This document shows positions 8,492 through 16,453 of a stretch of 64,000 bases of DNA, piece by piece. The DNA lies in contig NZ_BAED01000071.1 in the NCBI RefSeq assembly GCF_000241345.1, forward strand, positions 1 through 64,000, in the 5' to 3' direction. The position numbers and the translations under genes were made by a program. Position 1 is the stretch's first letter. Every line of letters starts with the position of its first letter. The DNA is from Gordonia amarae NBRC 15530. GTDB taxonomy: Bacteria > Actinomycetota > Actinomycetes > Mycobacteriales > Mycobacteriaceae. The notes beneath the pieces are model-generated. The model saw nothing but the letters and a program-made list of their open reading frames with translations, was not told the origin of the DNA and did not search any database.

Positions 8492-9016
8492 ATGGCCCCG
8501 GAGAACTCAGAGGATCCCGGCAGCACGCAGAAGGCTGCCAAGCAGAAGGATGCCCGGCCGATCGTGTGGCTGATCGGTTTCCTGATCGTCGCGCTGTGCG
8601 TGTACTTCGTGCTGCTCGGGTGGCGCGGTGTCGGGTTGATCGCCGACGGTGGTGTCGCCGGGATCGGGCTCGGCATCGGCGTCATCATCCTGCCGATCAT
8701 CGGGGTGTGGCTGGTGTACTCGACGCTGCGCGCCGGCATCGAACACCAGCAACTCGCCCGCGTGATCACAGAGGAAGGCCGTGAGCTCGACATCTCGCAC
8801 CTTCCCAAGCGGCCGTCGGGGCGTCTCGAACGTGACGTGGCCGATGAGCTGTTCGCCCAGGTCAAGGTCGAATGGGAAGCCGACCCCGACGATTGGCGCA
8901 ACACCTACCGCATCGCCCGCGCCTACGATTACGCCGGCGACCGCACCCGCGCCCGCGAGATGATGAAACGGGCCGTCGCCCAATATCACGACGCCGGAAA
9001 GGCCTCGGGCTCGTGA
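8492..9016 (+). CDS. conserved membrane protein (Rv2772c-like)
   Basis: A 174-aa protein with a charged N-terminus and two membrane helices, about residues 23-45 (IVWLIGFLIVALCVYFVLLG) and 53-77. These are followed by a soluble C-terminal domain with PDDWRNTYRIARAYDYAGD, reminiscent of a short TPR-like helical repeat. It starts three bases after dapB and overlaps the next gene by four bases, so these three genes are probably one operon. The position after dapB is the same as Rv2772c in M. tuberculosis. Function unknown. Confidence 0.8.
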   Translation: MAPENSEDPGSTQKAAKQKDARPIVWLIGFLIVALCVYFVLLGWRGVGLIADGGVAGIGLGIGVIILPIIGVWLVYSTLRAGIEHQQLARVITEEGRELDISHLPKRPSGRLERDVADELFAQVKVEWEADPDDWRNTYRIARAYDYAGDRTRAREMMKRAVAQYHDAGKASGS

Positions 9017-9468
9017 GCAGGCTGCTGATCGTCCACCACACGCCGTCGCCGCACTGCCAGGCGATGTTTGAAGCCGTGATCAGCGGCGCGACCGACCCGG
9101 AGATCGAGGGTGTGGAAGTGGTCCGCCGTGCGGCCCTGTCGGTGACGGTCACCGACTTCCTGGAGGCCGACGGCTACCTGCTCGGCACCCCGGCCAACCT
9201 CGGCTATATTTCCGGCGCGCTCAAGCACGCCTTCGACACCAGTTACTACCAGATTCTCGATTCGACGCGCGGTCGTCCATACGGTCTGTACCTGCACGGC
9301 AACGAGGGGACCGAGGGCGCCGAGCGTGCCGTCACGTCGATCACGGCAGGCCTCGGATGGGTGAAGGCCGCCGACGACGTCATCGTCTCCAACAAGCCCG
9401 AGAAAGCTGACCTGGAACGGTGCTGGGAGCTCGGCGCGTCCGTGGCCGCCGGACTCATGGAGCAGTGA
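9013..9468 (+). CDS. flavodoxin-like NAD(P)H-dependent oxidoreductase family protein (Rv2771c-like)
   Basis: A 151-aa protein with a flavodoxin fold: LLIVHHTPSPHCQAMFEAVI as the phosphate-binding first loop, then DGYLLGTPANLGYISGALKHAFD and YGLYLHGNEGTEGAER. These match small FMN-binding reductase-like proteins. GTG 9013 overlaps the stop of the previous gene in a GTGA arrangement, implying translational coupling; the longer frame starting at 8872 lies wholly inside that gene. The substrate is unknown. Confidence 0.82.
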   Translation: MSRLLIVHHTPSPHCQAMFEAVISGATDPEIEGVEVVRRAALSVTVTDFLEADGYLLGTPANLGYISGALKHAFDTSYYQILDSTRGRPYGLYLHGNEGTEGAERAVTSITAGLGWVKAADDVIVSNKPEKADLERCWELGASVAAGLMEQ

Positions 9469-9936
9469 CGCGAAAATACTGCACGAGAAGGCCCAGATCG
9501 TCGCGGGGTGTACTCGTACTCGGTAAGCGGTGTTTCCAGAATGCGGTCAACCGATCGATGCACTGTTCAGGCGGGTGACCCGCGGACCGGATCACAGCCC
9601 GGCTGAATCGTGATGCCTGTCGATCACAGATCTCCCTCCCAGGAGTGTCCATGCGTGGTGTGTCATGGAGCCGGTCGCCGGAGGCGGCGGTGGATTATTA
9701 ATCCAATATTGTGTGAACGTCCGAGGCTGCCCATGAATCACCCGACTGCTCAAGAGGTCCCGTGTCACTTGAAGTGCCGGCGGAATTGTCGCTGAACATG
9801 TTGTCGTCGTTGGACGATCTTGCGGCCGATCATCGATCGGTCGGTCTCGCAGGCGGTGACCTCCGATCGGGACGAGAAGATCGGTAACCCTCGATCGATG
9901 TGCTGGGCAAGCACTCTGATGTGGTGATCGCCGGGG
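9469..9936. other. 468-base stretch without a convincing gene
   Basis: Codon pattern is weak in all frames and the base composition is more AT-rich than the surroundings. The only notable elements are a 16-codon ORF with a good ribosome site (9651-9701), a perfect palindrome GGATTA-T-TAATCC (9692-9704) followed by CAATATTG (9704-9711), and a cluster of GATCGAT-like palindromes at about 9825-9900. It may be the eroded remains of a lost gene. Confidence 0.5.
9651..9701 (+). CDS. possible 16-residue peptide ORF
   Basis: An ATG five bases after AGGAG opens a short frame that ends EAAVDY and stops inside the GGATTATTAATCC palindrome. The ribosome site is good, but there is no detectable family and no nearby partner gene that would make it a leader peptide. 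It could be fortuitous. Confidence 0.2.
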   Translation: MRGVSWSRSPEAAVDY

Positions 9937-10254
9937 TCAGTCGTCATCGAACTGGGTTTCCATGAGCTCGATCATCCGGTCCTCGTACGAGGTTTCGGTG
10001 ATGTACTCGGCTTCGAAACCTTCCTCGGTGTGGGTACCGGCGATGACCCTTTCGGCAAGTCTGATGAGTCGCTCGTTGCGGGCGTAGTCGTCGCTGACCG
10101 ATTCCAGCTTTTCCACCATCAGGTCGAGGGCTTCCTGCTTCGATGTGGCGGTGACCGACCAATTCTCGCCGCCGTAGCGGCCGGTCCAGGCGCCGTCGCT
10201 CTCGGTGAAAATGGCATGCTGTGTGACATGCAGCTTGGGGGGCTTCTCGGACAT
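9937..10254 (-). CDS. small hypothetical protein
   Basis: A 105-aa acidic soluble protein. The first half (residues 1-45, with HVTQHAIFTESDGAWTGRYG) looks like a short beta-rich domain; the second half is helical (KQEALDLMVEKLESVSDDYA) and ends in acidic residues. ATG 10254 has an AAAGGTGG site eight bases upstream. The longer frame to 10347 has no better start. I do not recognise the family. It is divergent from the signal peptidase gene, with only three bases between the chosen starts. Confidence 0.65.
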   Translation of the reverse strand: MSEKPPKLHVTQHAIFTESDGAWTGRYGGENWSVTATSKQEALDLMVEKLESVSDDYARNERLIRLAERVIAGTHTEEGFEAEYITETSYEDRMIELMETQFDDD

Positions 10255-10257
10255 CTC

Positions 10258-11103
10258 GTGCCACCTTTCCGTCCTAACTCGACCACCGGGGAACCAACCA
10301 CACGTGACACCGGTACCGAGGCAACCGATGCCGCGCACGAAGAGCATGTCAACACCGATGATGGTGACCAGGGTCCGATCGGCGCAACCGATAATCCTGA
10401 GAAGCGGCGCTCGACGGTCCGCGAGATCGTCATCGTCGTGGCCTGCGTGTTGCTGCTGACCTGGGTCTTACAGACATTCATCGGGCGGCAGTACGTGATC
10501 CCGTCGGAGTCGATGGAGCCGACCCTGCACGGCTGTGCCGGATGCAGCAACGACCATATCGTCATCGACAAGCTCGCCTACCGGTTCGGTGATCCGAAAC
10601 CCGGGGACGTCGTCGTCTTCAACGCGCCCACCGAATCCTGGGAGGGCGGCTGGACATCACGGCGATCATCGAATGTGGTGATCAAAGGTGTTCAGGACGG
10701 ATTTTCGTGGTTCGGTTTCGCCCCACCGGACGAGTACAACCTCGTCAAACGTGTCATCGCGACCGGTGGGCAGACCGTCGCCTGCAAGAATGCCGACGGC
10801 CGCGGCGTCACCGTCGACGGGAAACCGTTGCGTGAGCCGTACATCGACACCGCACTGCAAGCGGACACCGCAGCAGGCACACCGACCAGTTGCTACGGCA
10901 CCGACTTCGGTCCGATCACCGTCCCCGACGGCAACGTGTGGGTGATGGGTGACAACCGGCTCTCCTCCGCCGACTCCCGCGCCCACATCACCGATGAACT
11001 GAACGGCACCGTCCCCGTCAGCGAAATCCGCGGCAAGGTCCGGTTCATCGTATTCCCGCTCTCACGGATCGGCGGCATGGACGTCGTCAATCCCCAGCCG
11101 TGA
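10258..11103 (+). CDS. lepB: signal peptidase I
   Basis: Membrane protease that removes Sec signal peptides (281 aa). A charged N-terminus precedes one membrane helix (IVIVVACVLLLTWVLQTFI). The S26 motifs follow: YVIPSESMEPTL with the catalytic Ser, PKPGDVVVFNAP, EYNLVKRVIATGGQTV with the catalytic Lys, and VWVMGDNRLSSADSR. The start is uncertain. No ATG or GTG lies between GTG 10258 and the membrane helix, so GTG 10258 is the nearest standard start, three bases from the divergent gene and without a clear ribosome site. In mycobacteria lepB lies near rplS, so this may be a second signal peptidase. Confidence 0.88.
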   Translation: MPPFRPNSTTGEPTTRDTGTEATDAAHEEHVNTDDGDQGPIGATDNPEKRRSTVREIVIVVACVLLLTWVLQTFIGRQYVIPSESMEPTLHGCAGCSNDHIVIDKLAYRFGDPKPGDVVVFNAPTESWEGGWTSRRSSNVVIKGVQDGFSWFGFAPPDEYNLVKRVIATGGQTVACKNADGRGVTVDGKPLREPYIDTALQADTAAGTPTSCYGTDFGPITVPDGNVWVMGDNRLSSADSRAHITDELNGTVPVSEIRGKVRFIVFPLSRIGGMDVVNPQP

Positions 11104-11144
11104 TCGTCCTCCAGCCTGATGTGGACTCAACCGGTCAGACCTGT

Positions 11145-12791
11145 TCAGATGCGTGCGCCCTTCGCCTGATTACAGGCACGGCAAAGGATTTGAAGGTTCT
11201 CGACGCTGGTCGCGCCACCCCGACTCCAGGGGATTATGTGGTCGTATTCGAGGTAGGACGTCGATCCGCATTCGACGCAACGACCCCCGCAGCGTCGGAA
11301 AACCTCTGCCCGTACGTGCTGGGGTACTGAACGGGAGTCTCGTTCCCCGGGAGCGAGTACCTGGCGCTTTGCGATCCGTAGCGCGCCCTCGGTGACTGCG
11401 GCGACGTAGTCGACATCGGCGACGGTGTACTGGGCAGCGCCGCGGGCAGTAGCTGCCGAGACGACTAGATTTCGGTATTCGGCGCGCACCCCGACGATCT
11501 TGTCCCAGTTCGTCTGACCGCCGCCGGTACCGATAAACCGGATCTTCTTGTTCGACACCAGCAACCGACCGGGCGTGGTTTTTGGTCCGTTGGCGAGGTA
11601 TCGGATCAGTTGGGCGTGCACGTCCAGGTACAGGACTTCGTCGGAGTCCAAGTGGATATCAGAGGGCGTGGCGATGGGCAGTTCACCGGCGCGGATCTTC
11701 GTCATTTCCCGGCCGCGCTGCATGCGTTGCTTCAATATGCTGAGCTGAGGACTCGGCGACAGCCCGAGATCGGCGAGCGCAGTTTCGAAGTCAGCGAGTT
11801 CGGTGTCTTCGATCTCACCGTCGGCGAACGCGAACGTTGCTAGCTGCTCCAGGTGGGCGAGTCCGACGTCATCCAGTGCCGCCCGGCCGACCGAATCAGC
11901 GATCTGCTCAAACTGCAACTGCATCCACAGACGATCCCACTGATCGCTGTGCGGGCCGGAAGTGTCGAGAACCTGTGCCAACTGCGGACGCCAACTTTCC
12001 ATGAACTGGCGGATCTGGTTCTCACAGAACCTGCATGGCCGGGTGGCCCGGCCCATCAGACGAGTCTTGAGTTGATTGCCGCACCGTGGACACGTGCCGG
12101 GCAGGTTGTGCAGGGGCCTGGTGTGTCCAGTCCAGGTGGTGCCATCCCACCACCGCAGTATCGTGTCGGTTGCTGGGTCAGAGAACCACCCCGCGGGGAC
12201 CGTGCTCTGGGGCGCAGGCGCTGGATCAACGGCCGGGTGAGGTGTGGTGGGAGCGCCACAGCTAGGAGTGGGATCGTCATCGATGTTGACACCGAACTCA
12301 GTTGCCAATCCGGCCAGACCCGAACTCCACCCCTGCCCGATGGCCCGAAACTTCCAGCCACCTGCTCGTCGATAGAACTCACCCACCATCAGGGCCGCCA
12401 CACCGGACGGCCAAGCACAGTCGAACCGCACGACTGTCACGGACCGCTGCTCGCAGGTGAGGGTGACAGCGAACCGCGAGTCGGCGATCGGGTCCTCCGC
12501 CGACAAACACAGCACAATTCGGTCAACGGGCAACTCCAGATGCGGCACATCAATTGTGACCGCCGCCGCCGTCGGTGTGGCGGTCACTGCCACCGCACCT
12601 GACGGATGCCGGGGCTGGTTGTAGAAGACGAAGTCGTCGTCAGTGCGCACCCGTCCTGCCGTGGTTAGCAGCAATGCTTGCGCATCGACGGAGTGAGCGG
12701 GGTCGTTCGTGGCGACGAGTACTGACGTCGGGACTGTCTGGAGGGAGACGTTGGCTCCCGCTGTGAGTGATGTCGTAGCGCCGCTGGTCAT
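11145..12791 (-). CDS. multidomain TerD / DUF2510 / zinc-ribbon / HNH endonuclease protein
   Basis: A 548-aa mosaic. Residues 1-172 are a TerD domain: DDDFVFYNQP at 51-60 is the family's Ca-binding-type acidic segment, and GEFYRRAGGWKFRAIGQG at 137-154 its C-terminal signature. A Pro-rich linker leads to a DUF2510 motif (GWFSDP...RWWDGTTWTGHTR, 201-225), then a zinc ribbon with C234, C237, C253 and C256. A helical region (265-360) and a PH/GRAM-like domain (385-465, GRLLVSNKKIRFIGT) follow. The end is an HNH nuclease: C505-x2-C508, DH 517-518, N532 and CRACN 537-541. All HNH metal and catalytic positions look intact. TerD systems act in membrane or envelope stress and phage resistance in some bacteria; a nuclease effector fits a defence role, but that is inference. 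Confidence 0.85.
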   Translation of the reverse strand: MTSGATTSLTAGANVSLQTVPTSVLVATNDPAHSVDAQALLLTTAGRVRTDDDFVFYNQPRHPSGAVAVTATPTAAAVTIDVPHLELPVDRIVLCLSAEDPIADSRFAVTLTCEQRSVTVVRFDCAWPSGVAALMVGEFYRRAGGWKFRAIGQGWSSGLAGLATEFGVNIDDDPTPSCGAPTTPHPAVDPAPAPQSTVPAGWFSDPATDTILRWWDGTTWTGHTRPLHNLPGTCPRCGNQLKTRLMGRATRPCRFCENQIRQFMESWRPQLAQVLDTSGPHSDQWDRLWMQLQFEQIADSVGRAALDDVGLAHLEQLATFAFADGEIEDTELADFETALADLGLSPSPQLSILKQRMQRGREMTKIRAGELPIATPSDIHLDSDEVLYLDVHAQLIRYLANGPKTTPGRLLVSNKKIRFIGTGGGQTNWDKIVGVRAEYRNLVVSAATARGAAQYTVADVDYVAAVTEGALRIAKRQVLAPGERDSRSVPQHVRAEVFRRCGGRCVECGSTSYLEYDHIIPWSRGGATSVENLQILCRACNQAKGARI

Positions 12792-12798
12792 GAACGGA

Positions 12799-12804
12799 AT
12801 CGTA
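12799..12804 (-). promoter_or_regulatory. -10 hexamer for the leaderless TerD-HNH gene
   Basis: On the minus strand TACGAT lies seven bases before ATG 12791, the spacing of a leaderless transcript. Confidence 0.45.
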
Positions 12805-12944
12805 TCGGCAGTGTACGACGCACAGTCGAGACTGGGGTTCGCCCACGGTTACTCGCCATCTCGCCCAGTTCGACGCTCAGACTTCCCGTGTCGCCGGGCG
12901 GTGGCCGTGGAGGCACGGCGGCCGGGCCGTGCCTGAGACGTGCG

Positions 12945-12950
12945 TAAACT
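12945..12950 (+). promoter_or_regulatory. -10 hexamer for leaderless thyA
   Basis: TAAACT seven bases before GTG 12958. Confidence 0.55.
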
Positions 12951-12957
12951 TGCGCGG

Positions 12958-13794
12958 GTGAGCATGCCCTTCCACGCGACCAGCCCCGCGCCGGGCGACA
13001 TTCCCACCCCCTACGAGGATCTGTTGCGGCTGGTGCTTGCCGGCGGCACCCCGAAGGCCGACCGCACCGGGACCGGCACCCGCAGCATCTTCGGGCATCA
13101 GCTGCGCTACGACCTGGCGGCCGGGTTTCCGCTGATCACCACCAAAAAGGTGCATCTGAAGTCGATCATCTACGAGCTGCTGTGGTTCCTGCGCGGCGAC
13201 TCGAACGTCGGCTGGCTACACGAGCATGGGGTCACCATCTGGGACGAGTGGGCCGACGACTTCGGTGAGCTCGGCCCGATCTACGGGGCGCAGTGGCGGG
13301 CGTGGCCGACGCCGTCGGGGGAGCACATCGACCAGATCTCCGCGGCGCTCGAGATGCTCAAGACCAACCCGGATTCGCGGCGCAACATCGTGTCGGCGTG
13401 GAATGTGGGGGAGATTCCACAGATGGCGCTGCCGCCGTGCCACGCGTTCTTCCAGTTCTATGTGGCCGACGGCAAGCTGTCGTGCCAGCTGTACCAGCGC
13501 AGCGCCGATCTGTTCCTCGGGGTCCCGTTCAATATCGCCTCGTACGCGCTGCTGACCCACATGATGGCCGCGCAGGCCGGTCTCGACGTGGGCGAATTCA
13601 TCTGGACGGGCGGCGACTGCCACATCTACGACAATCACGTCGAGCAGGTGACGCGGCAACTGTCGCGAGAACCGTACCCTTACCCGACGTTGCGGCTGCG
13701 GCACCGGGACTCGTTGTTCGACTACGAGTACGACGACATCGAGGTGATCGGGTACCAGTCGCACCCGGGTATCGCCGCGCCTGTGGCCGTCTGA
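12958..13794 (+). CDS. thyA: thymidylate synthase (folate-dependent, ThyA)
   Basis: Methylates dUMP to dTMP with methylenetetrahydrofolate and releases dihydrofolate (278 aa). Catalytic Cys161 lies in ALPPCHAFFQF. Other family segments are DRTGTGTRSIFG, LLWFLRGDSNVGWL, CQLYQRSADLFLGVPFNIASYA and GDCHIYDNHVEQV. GTG 12958 lies seven bases after TAAACT, which favours it over the in-frame GTG at 12940. dfrA starts one base after the stop, so the pair forms the thymidylate/folate recycling operon. A flavin-dependent ThyX is also encoded, at 19255. Confidence 0.97.
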   Translation: MSMPFHATSPAPGDIPTPYEDLLRLVLAGGTPKADRTGTGTRSIFGHQLRYDLAAGFPLITTKKVHLKSIIYELLWFLRGDSNVGWLHEHGVTIWDEWADDFGELGPIYGAQWRAWPTPSGEHIDQISAALEMLKTNPDSRRNIVSAWNVGEIPQMALPPCHAFFQFYVADGKLSCQLYQRSADLFLGVPFNIASYALLTHMMAAQAGLDVGEFIWTGGDCHIYDNHVEQVTRQLSREPYPYPTLRLRHRDSLFDYEYDDIEVIGYQSHPGIAAPVAV

Positions 13795-13795
13795 C

Positions 13796-14299
13796 GTGAT
13801 CCAACTCGTCTGGGCGCAGGACCGCGACGGCGCCATCGGCCGGGCCAACACCATCCCGTGGCGGGTGCCCGAGGACATGCGCCGGTTCAAGGAACTGACC
13901 GGGTCGTCGCCGGTGATCATGGGGCGGCGGACCTGGGAGTCGCTGCCGGCCAGGTTCCGGCCGCTGCCGGGCCGGCGCAACGTCGTGATCAGCCGCAACC
14001 CCGAGTTGCGGGCCGACGGCGCCGACGTGGTCGGGTCGCTCGACGACGCGTACGCGCTGGTGGGTGCCCGCGATGAGGGGACGACGGTGTCGGTGATGGG
14101 TGGCGAGCAGATCTACCGGGCCGCGATCGGCGGCGCCGACGAACTCCGCGTCACCGAGATCGATCTCACCGTCGACAATGCGGATGCCTTCGCACCCGAG
14201 ATCGACGAGACGTGGCAGGAGGTCGATCGCGGTGAGTGGCTGACCTCCTCGGCCGGACCCCGATACCGGTTTGTCGACTATCGCCGCATAGCGGACTGA
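13796..14299 (+). CDS. dfrA: dihydrofolate reductase
   Basis: Regenerates tetrahydrofolate from the dihydrofolate made by ThyA, using NADPH (167 aa). LVWAQDRDGAIGRANTIPWRVPEDM holds the substrate pocket, with the conserved Trp/Arg turn and Asp at PEDM. VIMGRRTWESLP is the NADPH-binding loop, and VSVMGGEQIYRAAI is the C-terminal cofactor signature. It starts at GTG 13796, one base after the thyA stop, so it is translated as part of that operon. Length is normal for bacterial DHFR. Confidence 0.97.
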   Translation: MIQLVWAQDRDGAIGRANTIPWRVPEDMRRFKELTGSSPVIMGRRTWESLPARFRPLPGRRNVVISRNPELRADGADVVGSLDDAYALVGARDEGTTVSVMGGEQIYRAAIGGADELRVTEIDLTVDNADAFAPEIDETWQEVDRGEWLTSSAGPRYRFVDYRRIAD

Positions 14300-14314
14300 G
14301 ACACGGGAACCCGG

Positions 14315-15541
14315 GTGACCAAGGACAGGCTGTCGGCGGCGCAGGCACGCCGGATCGCGCTGGCGGCACAGGGTTTCGTCGACAAGCGACCGACGGCGGC
14401 GCCGACGATGGCGCATCTGAAACGGGTCCTCGGGCGGACCGGGCTCATCCAGATGGACTCGGTGAACGTGGCCGTCCGGGCGCACTATCTGCCGCTGTTC
14501 TCCAGGCTCGGACCGTACGACCGGCAACTGCTGGCCCGGGCAGCTTGGCAGCCGCCGGGCAAACCGCGTTTCCTCGCCGAATACTGGGCGCACGAGGCCG
14601 CACTGATCCCCGTCGACGACTGGCCGCTGATGCGTTGGCGCATGGACGAATTCGCTGGTGGCCGGTGGAAATACACCCGCGAGGTGATGGCCCGCAACGC
14701 GGCGATGGCCGACGACGTCGTCGCCGTCATCGACGACCTCGGCCCGAGTATGCCGCGGGACATCGAAGCGGCCCTGGGCATCGTGCGGGGACAGGGGAAG
14801 GCCGGAAGCTGGTGGGAGCGCGGCGAGGTCAAACACATCTGCGAGGCGCTGTTCGCCGCGGGACAGTTGTCGGCGGTCCGCGACGGCAACTTCTCCCGCT
14901 TCTACGACCGCACCGAACGCTTCATCGGACCGGACGTCGCCGCGATCCGCATCGACCGTGCCGATGCGCAGCGCGTGCTCGTCGCGCGGGCGGCGGCATC
15001 ACTGGGCGTCGCCACGCCCGCCGACATCGCCGACTACTACCGGATGTCCCGCGCCGACACCCAACGCGCGATCGACGACGCCGTCGAGGAGGGCATGGTC
15101 CGCGAGGTGACCGTCGGTGGCTGGGATGGACCTGCCTACCTGGCCGCCGATGCCCGGACGCCGCGCGCGGTGAGTGTCTCGACAATCCTGTCACCCTTCG
15201 ACCCGCTCGTATTTTTCCGGCCACGAGCGTTGCGGCTCTTCGGCTTTCACTACCGGATCGAGATCTACACCCCCGCACACAAGCGGGTGCACGGCTACTA
15301 TGTGCACCCCTATCTCCTCGGTGACGACATCGCCGCCCGTGTCGACCTGAAGGCCGACCGGTCAGCCGGGGTGTTGCGGGTGCCCGCCGCGCACCTCGAA
15401 CCCGGCCGCGACCGGGACCTGGTCGCCGAGCATCTGGCCACCGACCTCACGACCATGGCACGCTGGCTCGGCCTCGACGGCGTCGCGATCGGGGGTGCGG
15501 GTGATCTCGCGGCCAGGCTGTCCCGGGCGATTGGAACGTGA
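14315..15541 (+). CDS. YcaQ/AlkX-type winged-helix DNA glycosylase
   Basis: A 408-aa HTH_42 (DUF1006) family protein. The family signature is the N-terminal segment LIQMDSVNVAVRAHYLPLFS; the conserved Q-x-D pair corresponds to the catalytic motif of YcaQ enzymes that unhook interstrand crosslinks and remove bulky alkylated bases. WAHEAALIP and the C-terminal LSPFDPLVFFRPRALRLFGF and HPYLLGDDIAARVDLKADR are further family blocks. GTG 14315 lies 15 bases after dfrA. A role in DNA crosslink repair is inferred from the family. Confidence 0.8.
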   Translation: MTKDRLSAAQARRIALAAQGFVDKRPTAAPTMAHLKRVLGRTGLIQMDSVNVAVRAHYLPLFSRLGPYDRQLLARAAWQPPGKPRFLAEYWAHEAALIPVDDWPLMRWRMDEFAGGRWKYTREVMARNAAMADDVVAVIDDLGPSMPRDIEAALGIVRGQGKAGSWWERGEVKHICEALFAAGQLSAVRDGNFSRFYDRTERFIGPDVAAIRIDRADAQRVLVARAAASLGVATPADIADYYRMSRADTQRAIDDAVEEGMVREVTVGGWDGPAYLAADARTPRAVSVSTILSPFDPLVFFRPRALRLFGFHYRIEIYTPAHKRVHGYYVHPYLLGDDIAARVDLKADRSAGVLRVPAAHLEPGRDRDLVAEHLATDLTTMARWLGLDGVAIGGAGDLAARLSRAIGT

Positions 15542-15682
15542 GGACCCGGTCCCTGCGATATCGGTCACAGCCACCGCCTGCCGATCAGGTGTTCCGTGCC
15601 GCGCCCTAGCGGACACCACGTAGTGTGCTCGCACAGTGACGTGCGCTGGGCACGCGATGGCAGAGAGCAGGACCGAACCGCG

Positions 15683-16453
15683 ATGGCTGTTGAATTCGGC
15701 GGGAACACGTACCGGCTGGTGATGTTCGATCTCGACGACACCCTGGCCCCGTCCAAGAGCCCACTGCCCGACGAGATGGCCGCGCAACTGCGCCGGCTCC
15801 TCGACCGCGGCCTCGTGTGCATCATCTCCGGCGGCCAGTTCGGGCAGTTCGACGCGCAGGTGCTCAGCCGCATCGGTGGCGATCCGAACGCCGCCAACCT
15901 GCATCTGATGCCCACCTGCGGCACCCAGTACGTGCGGCTCGGCGACTCCGGCTGGGAGACGGTGTACGCCGAATACCTGTCCGACGACGAGAAGGCCCGC
16001 ACCCTGGACATCCTGGAGACCGGTGCGAAGACGCTCGGGCTGTGGGAGGACGATCCGTGGGGACCGATCCTCGAGGACAGGGGCTCACAGATCACCTACA
16101 GCGCACTCGGTCAGTCGGCCCCCGTCGACGCCAAGGCCGCCTGGGATCCCGACGGCGCCAAGAAAGAAACCCTGCGTGCCTATGCCGCCGAACGGCTGCC
16201 CGACCTGGAGGTCCGCAGCGGCGGATCGACCTCGGTCGATGTCACCCGCAAGGGTATCGACAAGGCGTACGGTGCCAGGCGCCTGATGGAGATCCTGGGC
16301 CTGGACACCGCCGACATCCTGTTCTACGGCGACCGGCTCGATGAGGGCGGCAACGACCGGCCCGTCGCCGACCTCGGTATCACCTCGATCGCCGTCGAGG
16401 GCTGGCGCGACACCTACGCCAAGCTCGACGCCTTGCTCAGCTCAGCAGGTTAG
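15683..16453 (+). CDS. HAD-family phosphatase / eukaryotic-type phosphomannomutase-like protein
   Basis: A 256-aa HAD-IIB hydrolase. Motif I is FDLDDTLAPSKSPL with the nucleophile Asp, motif II IISGGQF, and motif III/IV LFYGDRLDEGGNDRPV. The last is close to the GD..xxGGND loop of eukaryotic phosphomannomutases rather than to bacterial ManB. It could therefore interconvert mannose-6- and mannose-1-phosphate or be a plain sugar phosphatase; sequence alone does not decide. ATG 15683 follows a weak GAGCAGGACC leader. The gene overlaps the convergent phosphatase gene by 17 bases at its 3' end. Confidence 0.75.
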   Translation: MAVEFGGNTYRLVMFDLDDTLAPSKSPLPDEMAAQLRRLLDRGLVCIISGGQFGQFDAQVLSRIGGDPNAANLHLMPTCGTQYVRLGDSGWETVYAEYLSDDEKARTLDILETGAKTLGLWEDDPWGPILEDRGSQITYSALGQSAPVDAKAAWDPDGAKKETLRAYAAERLPDLEVRSGGSTSVDVTRKGIDKAYGARRLMEILGLDTADILFYGDRLDEGGNDRPVADLGITSIAVEGWRDTYAKLDALLSSAG

